Of a stretch of 64,000 nucleotides of DNA, positions 31,690 to 41,900 are shown piece after piece (positions within the stretch are counted from its first letter, which is position 1; each line of letters opens with the position of its first letter). The position numbers and the translations under genes are program-made. The DNA lies in contig OZ345376.1 of NCBI GenBank assembly GCA_977006965.1, positions 372,001-436,000 of the forward strand, given 5' to 3'. Source of the stretch: Phymatolithon calcareum (Eukaryota > Rhodophyta > Florideophyceae > Hapalidiales). Below the pieces are notes generated by a model that was given only the letters and a program-made list of their open reading frames with translations, did not search any database and was not told where the DNA came from.

Positions 31690-33383
31690 TCACAGAGAAG
31701 TGCACGCACATCCAACAACATACTGTAGACTTCCACCCATATCTCGTGCTCTTAAAGCTGAAACTCGAAGTGCAGTATATACAATCCACCTCTCACTTGC
31801 ATTTCGTTCATAGTGAACAAGGAACTGCTGTACATTCAGTTCAGAGCTTCTCCCCTTCCTGTAAAGCTTGGTATCACAAGTCCTGCGAGTCGCTTTTGAA
31901 GGTGGCGACAATCTCCTGCACCCTCCGATTGGAGCGATTGCAATACTTGATCAGCACCTGGAATGAAGTCCTGTGAAAGAATACATTCTGTAACCAGGTT
32001 CCGGAAACGGAATAAGCTAGCAGATGCTGCAGATGCTTATGCTTATCTTAAGGGTCAGCTGCTGTGTTCGCTTCTCGGATGCAGTCAAGTGTACTGTATA
32101 TGCTCCCAGGTCACCGAAATAATGTATGAGCCATTCTTATTCCTATAGTTCTTGCTCAAGAAACTTTGGACACACACCTGCATGAACATGGCTTTACTAA
32201 CAGTACAGTAGTGAGGCTTCAAACGAATTGCTCTTCTGCATCGGATAAGGACTGTCATATCTCACTCATTTTGACATGCGGGTCGAGAATGCACATGCCA
32301 ATGATTTAGCTTCCATGCCTCAAAGGAAGGTTTGGATCGTCCTGACGAAGCAACATGAGTTGGTCCTGCAAAACCCACAGCATTGACTAAGTGCGGTTTG
32401 TCGAAATAAAAGTTTCGGGTCGATTCAGTTTGGAGCTGATGTAGGCGAGTTCGCATGGGACTCAGAGTCATCTGAAGACATGGAGAGTTACAGCAGTATT
32501 TGCACTTGCATGCTGTTGCGATGACTTGACTACAGTATTGCTCGTTGGGTTAGAACTCTCCGTCGGTGCGTCCATTTGAGACTATCGTCCACGCTCTAAG
32601 ATGTACAGTAGCTCTACACGCCAATGGTTTCCAGCGAGTGCACACGACGTCGCATTCTGGCAGGATGCTACTGTATTTGCGAAACCAAAGAAGGTTATCA
32701 GAGTGATAAATTTAGGAAGCGCCGAATTTTAGATGTACATGTCCGAGTGAACCCCCACAGCCACATCCGTCCGAATGTAGGGACTGCATGGCTGCGATGT
32801 CCCGATTGACCCAAGGATAAGAAAAGTAATACGTACTGTACAGCGAAGAGAGCCATGAGCAATTTTTCATCCCATCCCGAGACGTGCAAAGAGTGTGAAT
32901 ATCATATCCACTCTTTGCATGGGCGTCTCGCCTTTCTCCGTGATACGAACGAACGCAATGTAAACTTTATCGTCCACGTTCGGCCTCCCTCCAGCGCTGA
33001 TGGTTCGTATTGATGCTGCACATCAAACTTGATTTGATGATGCAGTAATCGATGATGACCAAACGTGGGAGGAGCTATTTGTATATATTGTATATGTGGG
33101 CACAGGCCTCAGAATGTGAGATCTGCTTGCAATGCGGGAATTGCGGCAATGTTTGAACAAAACGTGGCGCGCCCCGTTTTAACGCAACACATTCAGCCTT
33201 TCGCGCCGTGCGGATCCGCCGTGCCTTACAGCATACCACTCTGGCCCGTCGTGCCGCCGAGCCGAACAAAACCGCCTGCGCCAACAAGCGGCACTCACCA
33301 CATCCGCACAGCCGCCCGAACACCCCTCACTACTGTACACAGTCCGCCCGCTCATTTTCGAACCCGCTGCTAACGCCCGCCCC
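31690..33383. other. Intergenic, 5' flank of the RING gene
   Basis: No gene is recognised. A stem-loop sequence lies at 32879-32930. A TATATATTG run near 33083, about 300 bases before the RING start codon, is a weak promoter candidate. Composition becomes C-rich from about 33.2 kb. Confidence 0.4.
32879..32930. other. Imperfect hairpin
   Basis: CGAGACGTGCAAAGAGTG pairs with CACTCTTTGCATGGGCGTCTCG, which has a four-base bulge, around a 12-base loop. It could be a structured RNA or a small foldback. Nothing else supports a function. Confidence 0.5.
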
Positions 33384-35627
33384 ATGGAAGTACTCATGCA
33401 GCGCGCCATCGACGAGCTCCCCGTCGCGTTCGGCGCACCGTCCACGCGCCGCACGCGTCGCGTCTCGCCGCCGGTCCGTTCTGTCGGCTACTTCTCGTCC
33501 GCTCCATCGGTACCGACAACTCGCCCGCGCTCACGTGCCACGCATTCCCGTTCGAATTCGATCACATCGCCCTCCTCCGATTCCTCCGTCCTCTCCGCGT
33601 CTGCACGCTCCTCCGCCGAGTTTTGCGCGCTCCCCGCACGTCCCGCCCCCGTCCTCCCCGAACTTCCCGATCTACTTCTCCCGGAAAGTGAATCCGAACC
33701 GCTCACCGAACCGGAGGACGATCCCCGTCCGCGAGTATCCGTACTCGGACATCGTTGCTGCGCGATCGAGGGCGATGCCTTCCGTGCAGGAGAGAGCGTC
33801 GCCCGTCTCCCCTGCGGCTGCGTCTTCCACCGCGACTGCATAGTCCCCTTCATTTTCCGTGCACGCCACGGCGGCTACTGCCCGCTGGACGGCACGCCCG
33901 TCCCGCGCGTGCATGCCGCTCTACTCCCCGTGTGGGCGATCCCGTACCCCCCGAACGGCGCAACGGCCGCTCTAGTCCCCCTCGCCCCGCAGCCGCCGAC
34001 CACCCCGCCACCGACCGCGGAACCCGCGCCACCGCCGCCGGAACCGACGCTCCCCACCCCGGAGAAGTGGGCGCCGACCCGCGGCCAAACGTGCGCGATC
34101 GACGGCGCACGCTTCACCGATGGTGAATCCTGCATCCGTCTCCGCTCCTGCGGACATGTATTCCACGCCAAGTGCGCGTCCGCCTATCTGGCACGCGAGC
34201 ATCACCCCTGCTGCCCGCTCGACGGGCGCTCGGTCGGTCCCACCGACGTGCACCCCGTCTTCGTCGCCGGCACCTCCCGCGAGGGCCGTCAGCCGCGCAC
34301 GTCCGATCCGCGCGCACGCGACGCCCGCGTGCGCCGCGCACTGCGCGCCCTCGTGCGGGCGGCGGCGACGTGTGGCGACGTCGCAGCGCAGGAGATGTCG
34401 GCGCCGCTACCCGTTCGCGCAACGTGCAGCGCGGAGCGGGCAACATCCGTGCGACGCCGCCGCTCCGCGCTGGGCGACCCGCCCGCCGCGCCCGACGTGC
34501 AATTTGATGCCTGTGCGGCCGACGAGGAGCGGTTCCACCCGGACGACGACCTCATCGCGCTCGAGTGCGGCCACGCGCTGCACGCCGGCTGCGCGCACCG
34601 CGGGTGTGGCTGTGAGGGGGGGAGTACCGGCGCCGCCATGGCGGGCGTGGCCGCGGAACTGCTCGCCGTGCTCGCGGAGCGGGACGCTATGAGGTGGAAG
34701 TGTGCCGAGCTTGCCGCGCTGGCGAGGGAGAAGACGAGGATTCGATCGCTTGACGCGACGGGCGATGCACGCGGCGCTCTTGCCGTTGCCGAACGGGCGG
34801 CGGTTGAGGTGCGCGCGTCGGTCAGACTGAGACGTGCGGCGCTTGCCGGTGCGACGGCGTGGAGTGCGCAGTCGAGGTTTGTGATGGATCCGGATAGAAG
34901 GAGGTCGATGCCGGATCAGCGGTCGTACTCGTTCCGCGGCGCCGCGCAGACGCAGAATGTGCTGCAATCGCGGGCGGGGAGACGAGGTGGGGCTGAGGGC
35001 GGTGCGTTAAGAAGGGGGACGTCGCTTGCGAGGCTGCCGAGGCCGTTTAGGGGGTCACCGAGGACGGCGTCGCCGACTCCGTCGGATGTACCTCGTGCTT
35101 CTAGCACGCTGTCGGAGCCTGCGCGAGATGGTGCTGTGCGTGCGGCGAGCAATTGGGCGCGACGTGTGGCAAGGGTTAGAGATAATGATTTGCTGGCGGC
35201 GGAGGCGCCTGTAAGGGCGCACAGTGATGTGCCGCCAAGGTCGCCGTTTTCCATGTTTCTCGCGCCGGATGTGCCTGTCGTGCTGCGTGTGTCGACGGCG
35301 CTCAGGCCGAATCGGGCGGGAAGGAGGAGGAGAAGGGAGCTCGGGGCGGAAGAGGAGAGTGGGATTGTGCGTGTGGAGAGCGTTGGGGAGATTGGTGTTG
35401 AGGGGAGTTTGGCGGCGGAGTGTGAGCATGGGGTGGATGTTTGTGTGATTGATTTGGAGGAGTTTAAGAAGGGGGATGTGCTTGTGCGGTTGCCGTGTAT
35501 GCATTCGTTCCATCGGGAATGTGTGTTGCCTTATCTTCGACAGCAGGAGCGGCCTTCGTGCCCTATTGACCGGACGCCGGTGGATAAGGGACAGATTGAT
35601 GAACTGCCGGTTTGGGAGAAGAAGTGA
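33384..35627 (+). CDS. Multi-RING protein, complete copy (probable E3 ubiquitin ligase)
   Basis: A 747-codon intronless gene whose ATG has a C-rich leader. Four RING-like modules are seen: about 122-173 (CCAIEGDAF...LPCGCVFHRDC...YCPLDG), 236-286 (TCAIDGARF...CGHVFHAKC...CCPLDG), 373-409 (ACAADEERF...CGHALHAGC, truncated) and 683-733 (VCVIDLEEF...CMHSFHREC...SCPIDR). In each the second ligand Cys is Asp or Glu, and in three the last is Asp, as in the CPLD of RBX1. A Pro-rich linker lies between modules 1 and 2, and an Ala/Arg/Glu-rich, possibly coiled, region at 430-500. RINGs usually recruit E2 enzymes; activity here is inferred. It heads the tandem array, and later copies are truncated. Base composition flips at about 34.65 kb from C-rich to G-rich. 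Confidence 0.85.
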   Translation: MEVLMQRAIDELPVAFGAPSTRRTRRVSPPVRSVGYFSSAPSVPTTRPRSRATHSRSNSITSPSSDSSVLSASARSSAEFCALPARPAPVLPELPDLLLPESESEPLTEPEDDPRPRVSVLGHRCCAIEGDAFRAGESVARLPCGCVFHRDCIVPFIFRARHGGYCPLDGTPVPRVHAALLPVWAIPYPPNGATAALVPLAPQPPTTPPPTAEPAPPPPEPTLPTPEKWAPTRGQTCAIDGARFTDGESCIRLRSCGHVFHAKCASAYLAREHHPCCPLDGRSVGPTDVHPVFVAGTSREGRQPRTSDPRARDARVRRALRALVRAAATCGDVAAQEMSAPLPVRATCSAERATSVRRRRSALGDPPAAPDVQFDACAADEERFHPDDDLIALECGHALHAGCAHRGCGCEGGSTGAAMAGVAAELLAVLAERDAMRWKCAELAALAREKTRIRSLDATGDARGALAVAERAAVEVRASVRLRRAALAGATAWSAQSRFVMDPDRRRSMPDQRSYSFRGAAQTQNVLQSRAGRRGGAEGGALRRGTSLARLPRPFRGSPRTASPTPSDVPRASSTLSEPARDGAVRAASNWARRVARVRDNDLLAAEAPVRAHSDVPPRSPFSMFLAPDVPVVLRVSTALRPNRAGRRRRRELGAEEESGIVRVESVGEIGVEGSLAAECEHGVDVCVIDLEEFKKGDVLVRLPCMHSFHRECVLPYLRQQERPSCPIDRTPVDKGQIDELPVWEKK

Positions 35628-36289
35628 GGATGATAAATGATCGGAATGGAGGATGTTGTTGGAGTTGGCGAAGGAGTATTCGGGCCACATGTGCATGAAA
35701 GCTTGTTGCATTTCGCGTATATGAAGCTTCGCGGAACGGTTCGAAGGGCTTGTTGGATTGTAACGTTATTGGGCTTCGATAGGTACATTGGATTAAATCG
35801 GGACAGTTTCTTGAGAAGTTTCGCGCATTTGTGAGAGGGCGGAGATACTTTTATTGCTTGCGTGTTGTAGTAGCTGTTTGAGATGGTGCTCGATTGCCTA
35901 TTTCTGCTTCGAGGTCAATGCAATGGGTTCGTTTCCTAGATGTTTGCCAAACTGCTGTTCCTGCAAATAGTGAGGCGACAAATCACCCGCCGCCACACCC
36001 TCGAAAAAATGGAAAAGTAGATCCAGATCCCGATGCAACACAATTGGATACGAAGAGATTCTACCATTAGCACGCCGTATGCTTCAGTAATTTGGCCATT
36101 CAACTGCAACCCGGCATGCTCTTCAGCCTCTAAACTGTTGAGCATACACGGAGAGAAACACAAGTTCTCCCCATATCTTCTCGTGCGCTGTTAACTTCGG
36201 CTTCTGTGAGGATGGCCGCACGAACAATGTTCCTTCATCTTACGGAAAATCTCTTGGCTTTCTTGGCTCCGATATAGACTTAATTCGGA
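35628..36289. other. Spacer between RING and NLR-like genes, unit 1 (left part)
   Basis: This is non-coding spacer homologous to 48006-48720 in unit 2. Short frames here are not conserved as frames. Confidence 0.5.
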
Positions 36290-36471
36290 ATACTGCTACA
36301 ATGCGTACCCAGAACATATGCTTCTCTCCTTGGTGATATCCCAAACCGAAGTATCGAATCGTCCATAAAAGACGCTTCCGACCACAGCAAGTGGAGTCGC
36401 ATGAAGCCTTCTAGACGTGCTAGCCCCTTAGGGGAATAAAGCATCATCATCATCATCATCATCATCATTTT
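36290..36471 (+). mobile_element. 5'-truncated LINE insertion with (ATC)n tail
   Basis: These 182 bp are absent from the matching place in units 2 and 3. They are flanked by ATTCGGA on both sides (36283-36289 and 36472-36478). The insert ends in AATAAAGC followed by (ATC)8 and ATTT. A variable-length target duplication, polyadenylation signal and simple-repeat tail are marks of target-primed reverse transcription by a LINE. No enzyme domain remains in so short a piece. Confidence 0.75.
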
Positions 36472-37087
36472 ATTCGGAGGGAAATGTTGCTGTGAACGGG
36501 TTTCCGTTGCGGGATCAGAGTTGCTATCGTAATTAAGTGGATTTATTGAGAAGGTACTATATGTCCCAACTAGTCGGCATCTTTCGAAGCGTGTATTCTG
36601 ACCACGAAATTTTCCTTTGCCTAGCGTCAGCAGATGCGTTAGTATTTTTTAAATAAAACATACTTTTCTTCTTCTTCTCTACCACAATTGCTTGTTAGTG
36701 GCTCGAGCCAGGTCATTCTCTCCTGGAGGCGTCCATGTAGACTTCCTCATCATACTGTTGAATGTTGCAACTGCGTTTAGAAACAATATAAAAAGAAGAG
36801 CAACCAAAGCTAGACCAAGCAGTGACTCACTGAGTGAGGATATAAGAAAGCAGAGTCAGAAATTATTTTATACCATGTTCCATTATGGAGCATGGTGTAG
36901 ATAATTACGCGTCAACATTGGACAGAAGCATATGGATGGATGGATGGATTTCTGTTTTTATTGAAGCTCCCTTAGTCAATTATCATTGCACCTGAGAGAC
37001 TTTTCGTTGCGCTACAATCCTTCGCTTACGTTTTCATCAGAAGCATATGGAGCATTGTGTAGACTAATATTTTCGTACATTTTTTAA

Positions 37088-37856
37088 CACACCCGTCGCC
37101 TAAGAGTGGGCCCGTGATTTGCACGTCCGAAAACGTCATCTATGCTAAATCGAATTCCGAATTTAATGATTTTTATATCAATCGAAAGGGAACATTTTAT
37201 TAGACACAGATCCAAAAAAGCAGGGCCTGCGCTGTTTTCGTTTTCGCTCCACAAGCCTCCAGAAAAAGGCGTACTTCACTTTTTCGTGGTGCTCCGGAAA
37301 AATGGCAAATAACTTGAAACAGCTGTTGCAAAACGACTAGTCGTTTTGCCAGGAATATTGATCGAAAATCATGTATCATACGCAACGGGTACGAGAGAAG
37401 AAATAATGAAATATGGAAACTAATGCGAGATTGGAGAGTTCCCTCTTCGATAGTGGAAGGTGCCCACCACTTTTTGCACAATTCCCCATCACCAACGCAA
37501 CGTGCTGACAGAAAAATATGCCTATGCACTGCGTATTGAGAAAGGCACACAGCATTCGATACTACACAGTTCCGTAAATATGTATCATAATGCCATTTTA
37601 TGGGTTTTTCGCGAAAAACTCATGGGTACGCGTACCCTCAAGGTGTTTGTCTTTCCCGCGAAAGTCTGGTTTTCATCGCACTCCTCAGCTCCAAGGATTG
37701 TCTTAGGCGGAAAAATAACGCCGTAGTGTTACCAATCCCGATCTCCGCTTTCCAAAGAACCAAAAAATTGTGATCGGTTAACGTTTTACAAAATTCATGC
37801 GTTTCGGAACCCTTTGAAAGGTACTTTTTCGGGCCCACTCTTAGGCGACGGGTGTG
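37088..37856. mobile_element. TTAA-type (piggyBac-like) non-autonomous element
   Basis: A 769-bp insert has perfect 27-bp inverted ends (CACACCCGTCGCCTAAGAGT and on to GGGCCCG). It is flanked by TTAA on each side (37084-37087 and 37857-37860). The homologous place in units 2 and 3 (near 49442 and 61305) has a single TTAA in TTTTTTAATAC and no insert, which is a clean empty site. TTAA targeting is characteristic of piggyBac. The ends do not start with the usual CCC, so the superfamily is inferred from the target site. No transposase is encoded. Confidence 0.85.
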
Positions 37857-37860
37857 TTAA

Positions 37861-38933
37861 AACGTTTTGTTCGCCAAAGGTAAAATTTAATGAGTACAGC
37901 AATGCTCGTTAAATGTATCTTCAACCACAAGAGCTCTTGCGGTGATCCCGCACTCAGTATCTTCGAACATTATTTATGTAAATTTTAAGGTCAGCAGAGA
38001 ACTCGATATACAGTATGTATTTCGTTAATGGTCGAGCCACGGTGCAACATGATGTATTAAATTTGTAAATCAGTACCACCAGGGGAACGTAAAGTGAGAA
38101 GAATCGATGAACCACAGGCACGTCAATCACTGATACGCAGATTTTGTGGTTGAGGGATCGTGAAGAGAGTCAGGAAACAGCTTGACAAATGTGGTATAGT
38201 GTGAAAATGGTAAACGGAAATATCGGCCGCTGTCCTCTTCTTTCTATTCGCACCAATTGGGTAGCTAGAATATGAGGGACGCGAACATGTAAAAAATGAG
38301 GAAGCTAGATGATACAACAGTAAGAAACACAAGACAATTACTACGTGTGGTGTGATTGAATATCATTAGAATTGCGTAATTGTGAATCGCCTGTTGAAAT
38401 TAGAATCATAATTGTTTGAGTGGAGATTGTGATTGTGTGTTCAGATATTTCTTGCGCATGCAACGGATGAAAGAAAACGTATGATACACACAGAAGAACA
38501 CAATTTGCAGGTAAATCGTAAAGGTTTATCATACCTTTTATTCGCATTCCATCTTCTACTTGCGGGGCAAGGGCGGGGTTATGTTGTACGGGGAGCTCGC
38601 GTAACGTTCCGTCGAACACGGCGTACCGCTAGTGCAAAAGCAAGCTGAATCAGGCGAAGTAGAAGCCACGGCCCGTCGGTGGCTTCCTATTTGGATGATT
38701 GGGATTGTTTGAACTACCGTTGAGTGATTCGTACAAGCTCTCACCGGGAGCGCGGAGACGCGGGACAATCATTCCAGTCAAAACTTTTTGAGAATCGGAC
38801 GACGCAACACTGCAGCAGCCGTGCACAGTAGTGTAGTGCACCTCCTAACCATTCTCAACCAAGGCGCGGATCGCTGCCTGCTCCATCACTACCCTCCACA
38901 CCCTGTCTAGGCATTCGACTAAACCTCTTCGAC
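37861..38933. other. Spacer and 5' flank of the first NLR-like gene
   Basis: This is homologous to 49480-50701 in unit 2. I see no separate gene. The last 150 bases before the ATG are GC-richer and conserved between units, consistent with promoter and leader. Confidence 0.45.
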
Positions 38934-41900
38934 ATGGAGCCCATCGGGTTTGGTCTTTCCATCGTTGCTGAAGCTCGGACCATCGCCAATAGCATCACGA
39001 CGCGCATTGCGAACATCCGCGATGGACCGGAAAAATTTCGCATGCTCACCGAAAAAGTCGACGGCCTGACAGTGCAGCTCGCGAGTGTGGATGAATTGCT
39101 CCGGACGAGCCCCGGTGCGTTTCCGGATGAAGTCAAGGTCACTTTGGAGTCTGTGCGCGGAACTCTCGTTCAATGCAGGTCAACCGTGGAGAAGGTTTGC
39201 TCGAAGGCGTTCCCAGCGGCCGGCAGTAGCTCAAGAGCTAAGATGGAGTCGATGATCCGTCGAACGTTCCGTGCCAAAGGCATAAGCAACGCGATGAATG
39301 ATCTCCAAGCCCCTCTGCGAGAGGCCTCTTCTCATCTTTTGACCCTGATTACAGCGCTCGCAACAGGGCTTAAAATTCAAGATGTCGTCGTTCCAAAGCT
39401 CGAAGTATATGGCGTATGTTACAACACACCGGCACTCCCGGATGGTACACACCTCAATTTTGAGGCAATGGATGCCGAGGGGAACCACTGCACACCGGAG
39501 GGGATGCTGAAGGCAACCATTCTTGCGGCAGATTCATCATCCGCAGTCACCGCGGCAGCAGGAAGTATTAGGCATGCACATGGGGTTGTTGGGATGGCAG
39601 GAGTGGGCAAAACGATAGCGCTGCAGTCGCTTGCGTTCGACGAAGATATTCGGACTCGTTTCCCCGACGGAATCCTGTACATTGGACTTGGTCAAGGGGC
39701 GTCTTCGTCGACGGCAATAGAAGCAATTACTAAAATCATGCGGCTAACAGGGGCGTCGGTGTCCGCCGTGGAACGGTGTTCGTTAGTGAAAGATGCTGTG
39801 GACTATGCGGTAGTGTGGTTCGAAGGGAAGATCTGCCTCTTTCTTGTTGACGATGTGTGGCCTACAAGAAAGTGCAAGACCGGGTTGTTGCATGATCTTC
39901 GTCAGATGTTAAGGTCATGTGCAGAGAGCCGAATGGCGATAACGACGAGAAATACATTGATTGCGGAAGCCGCGGGGCAGATTGTGGACTTTGCGCCGAG
40001 ATCGCCACTCGGGCCCGAATCCGTTAGTATCTTCATGATGCATGCGACACGAGGTGTGACAAGTGTCGCGCGTGAAGAGGCGACGGGTGAGCTGAGAAGG
40101 AGTATTGCGACGATCCTCAGGATTTGTGCAGGGCTGCCGATCGCATTGGCAGTGTGTGGAAGCACAGTGGCGTTGGTGGCAAAAGAACAAGGTAGTTTTG
40201 AAGGTGGATGCGACGCATACGCTGTGGAGCTGGCGAAACAGAGAAGTGATGTTGGGGAAGAAGAAGGCCCCGAAGGATCGAGCTTGAACTCCGGAATGAT
40301 GCTGAGTCTGAGAATGCTAGAAGCTGAATTTGTGCAACTGAAGTCAAGAAGAGGTGTAGATGTTGATTCTACGATCGGTGATCTATACACTAGCCTTTGC
40401 GTGCTGAGACACCAGGCGCAGGTCCCAGTTTCCGTTCTAAGTGGCATGTGGAAGGTGGACAAAGATTTTGCATTGGAAATTGCACGGCTGCTGAACAAGA
40501 TGAGTCTGTGCAAGCTCAGTTTCCAGGGACTTACAGAAAGTGTTGTGAAAGAAGGGAGTGTGATGCTTCATGATTTGCAGCTAGACTTTTGTAAGCGACA
40601 GGCGGAGGCGAAGAAGACAAGCTCGTTATGGCATGCACGGATTCTGAGCGGATATATGGAAGAAGTGGCGAGCACGTGTAAAGGTTCATCGTGGGATGAG
40701 AAAGGCGAATCGGTTGAAGATGTACTACTTGGGCAGATACCGAGGCCGTGGTGGTGCGTGGGGAACGACGGGTACATTCATCTGAATGTTGCGAGACACT
40801 TGGTGTGTGGAAATCTGGGTACGGAACTTGCGGCTCTTCTTTTGGATGCGCGATGGACGCATGTTCGATTTGAGATCGGTGGTATATTGTCACTGAAATC
40901 GGACTTTGAGTGTTTGGTAGCTCTTGGGGGAGACGTTTTTCCCCTGAGCGTGAGACGGGAATTTGAGTTGATATGGAAAGGGATACAAGTGTCGTGGGGA
41001 AGAGTGTCGGAAGGAAAGCGATCGTTTCTGTTGCAAGTGTGCGGGCGCCTTTTTATTTTGCGGAGGGAGAGCTCAATTGTGAGACGCTACTTGACGAGCG
41101 TGGAAGCGCACACATCAGTGCCGTATCTGATGCCTGTTACTCCGTTTTTCCCTGACCCGCGCAGCGCTCAGGTGATGGAGATTCCGGTGGGAGGTACGTG
41201 CCAGGCAGTTGATTGTTCTCCGTGTGGTCGGTTTATTGCAGCAGGAGCAGGGAATGATGTTGTTGTTGCAGATGCGTCGACGGGCGAAGTATTGAAGCGC
41301 TTGAAAAGACACTCGGCACTTGTAAGGTGCGTGACATTTACCGGTGGATCAAAACGAATTGTGTCTGGGTCGGGGGACAATTCGGTCGTTGTCTGGGAAT
41401 GGGAGACATCGGAGACGAAAAGTCATGTTCTCGAAGGGCACAGCGAGGGGGTAACGGATGTTGCTGTATGCAGGGACGGTTCGAAGATATTCTCGTGCTC
41501 TGCGGATGGCACGTTCCGGATTTGGGAGGCCAACACAGGCAGGCAAATTGAAGAATTCCAACAGAAAAGCGAAGTTAATTGTATTGCCGTTTCTAATGAC
41601 GACCAATACGTTGCAATTGGACTGGGTGATGGAACGCTCAAAGTCGTGAACAGTGGCACCGGTCATACTGTCCTCGACGATTCGGACGCGCATGAAGATC
41701 GCATTTATTCCGTTGCGTTCAGTGCGAGGGACCAGCTGTTGGCGACTGGGTCATGGGACGCAACAATTCGCGTATGGGACACTACAACGTGGACGTGTGT
41801 CGGTGGACCCCTTAAAGGACACGGAGGTTTTGTGAATTGTGTCATGTTCAGTCCAGTCGGGCAACTAATTGCGTCTGTATCGTGGGACAATACTGTTTTA

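Noticed and set aside
35055-35711. 218-codon minus-strand frame opposite the RING gene, with copies at 47430-47891 and 59293-59754
   Set aside because: It is a shadow of the G-rich coding strand: the antisense of GTG/GGG-rich codons is free of stops. Its His/Arg/Pro content is not protein-like and it follows the sense gene exactly.
39902-40513. 203-codon minus-strand frame inside NLR-like copy 1, with a partner in copy 2
   Set aside because: It lies wholly antisense to well-supported NB-ARC coding sequence and has no domain; conservation follows from the sense gene.
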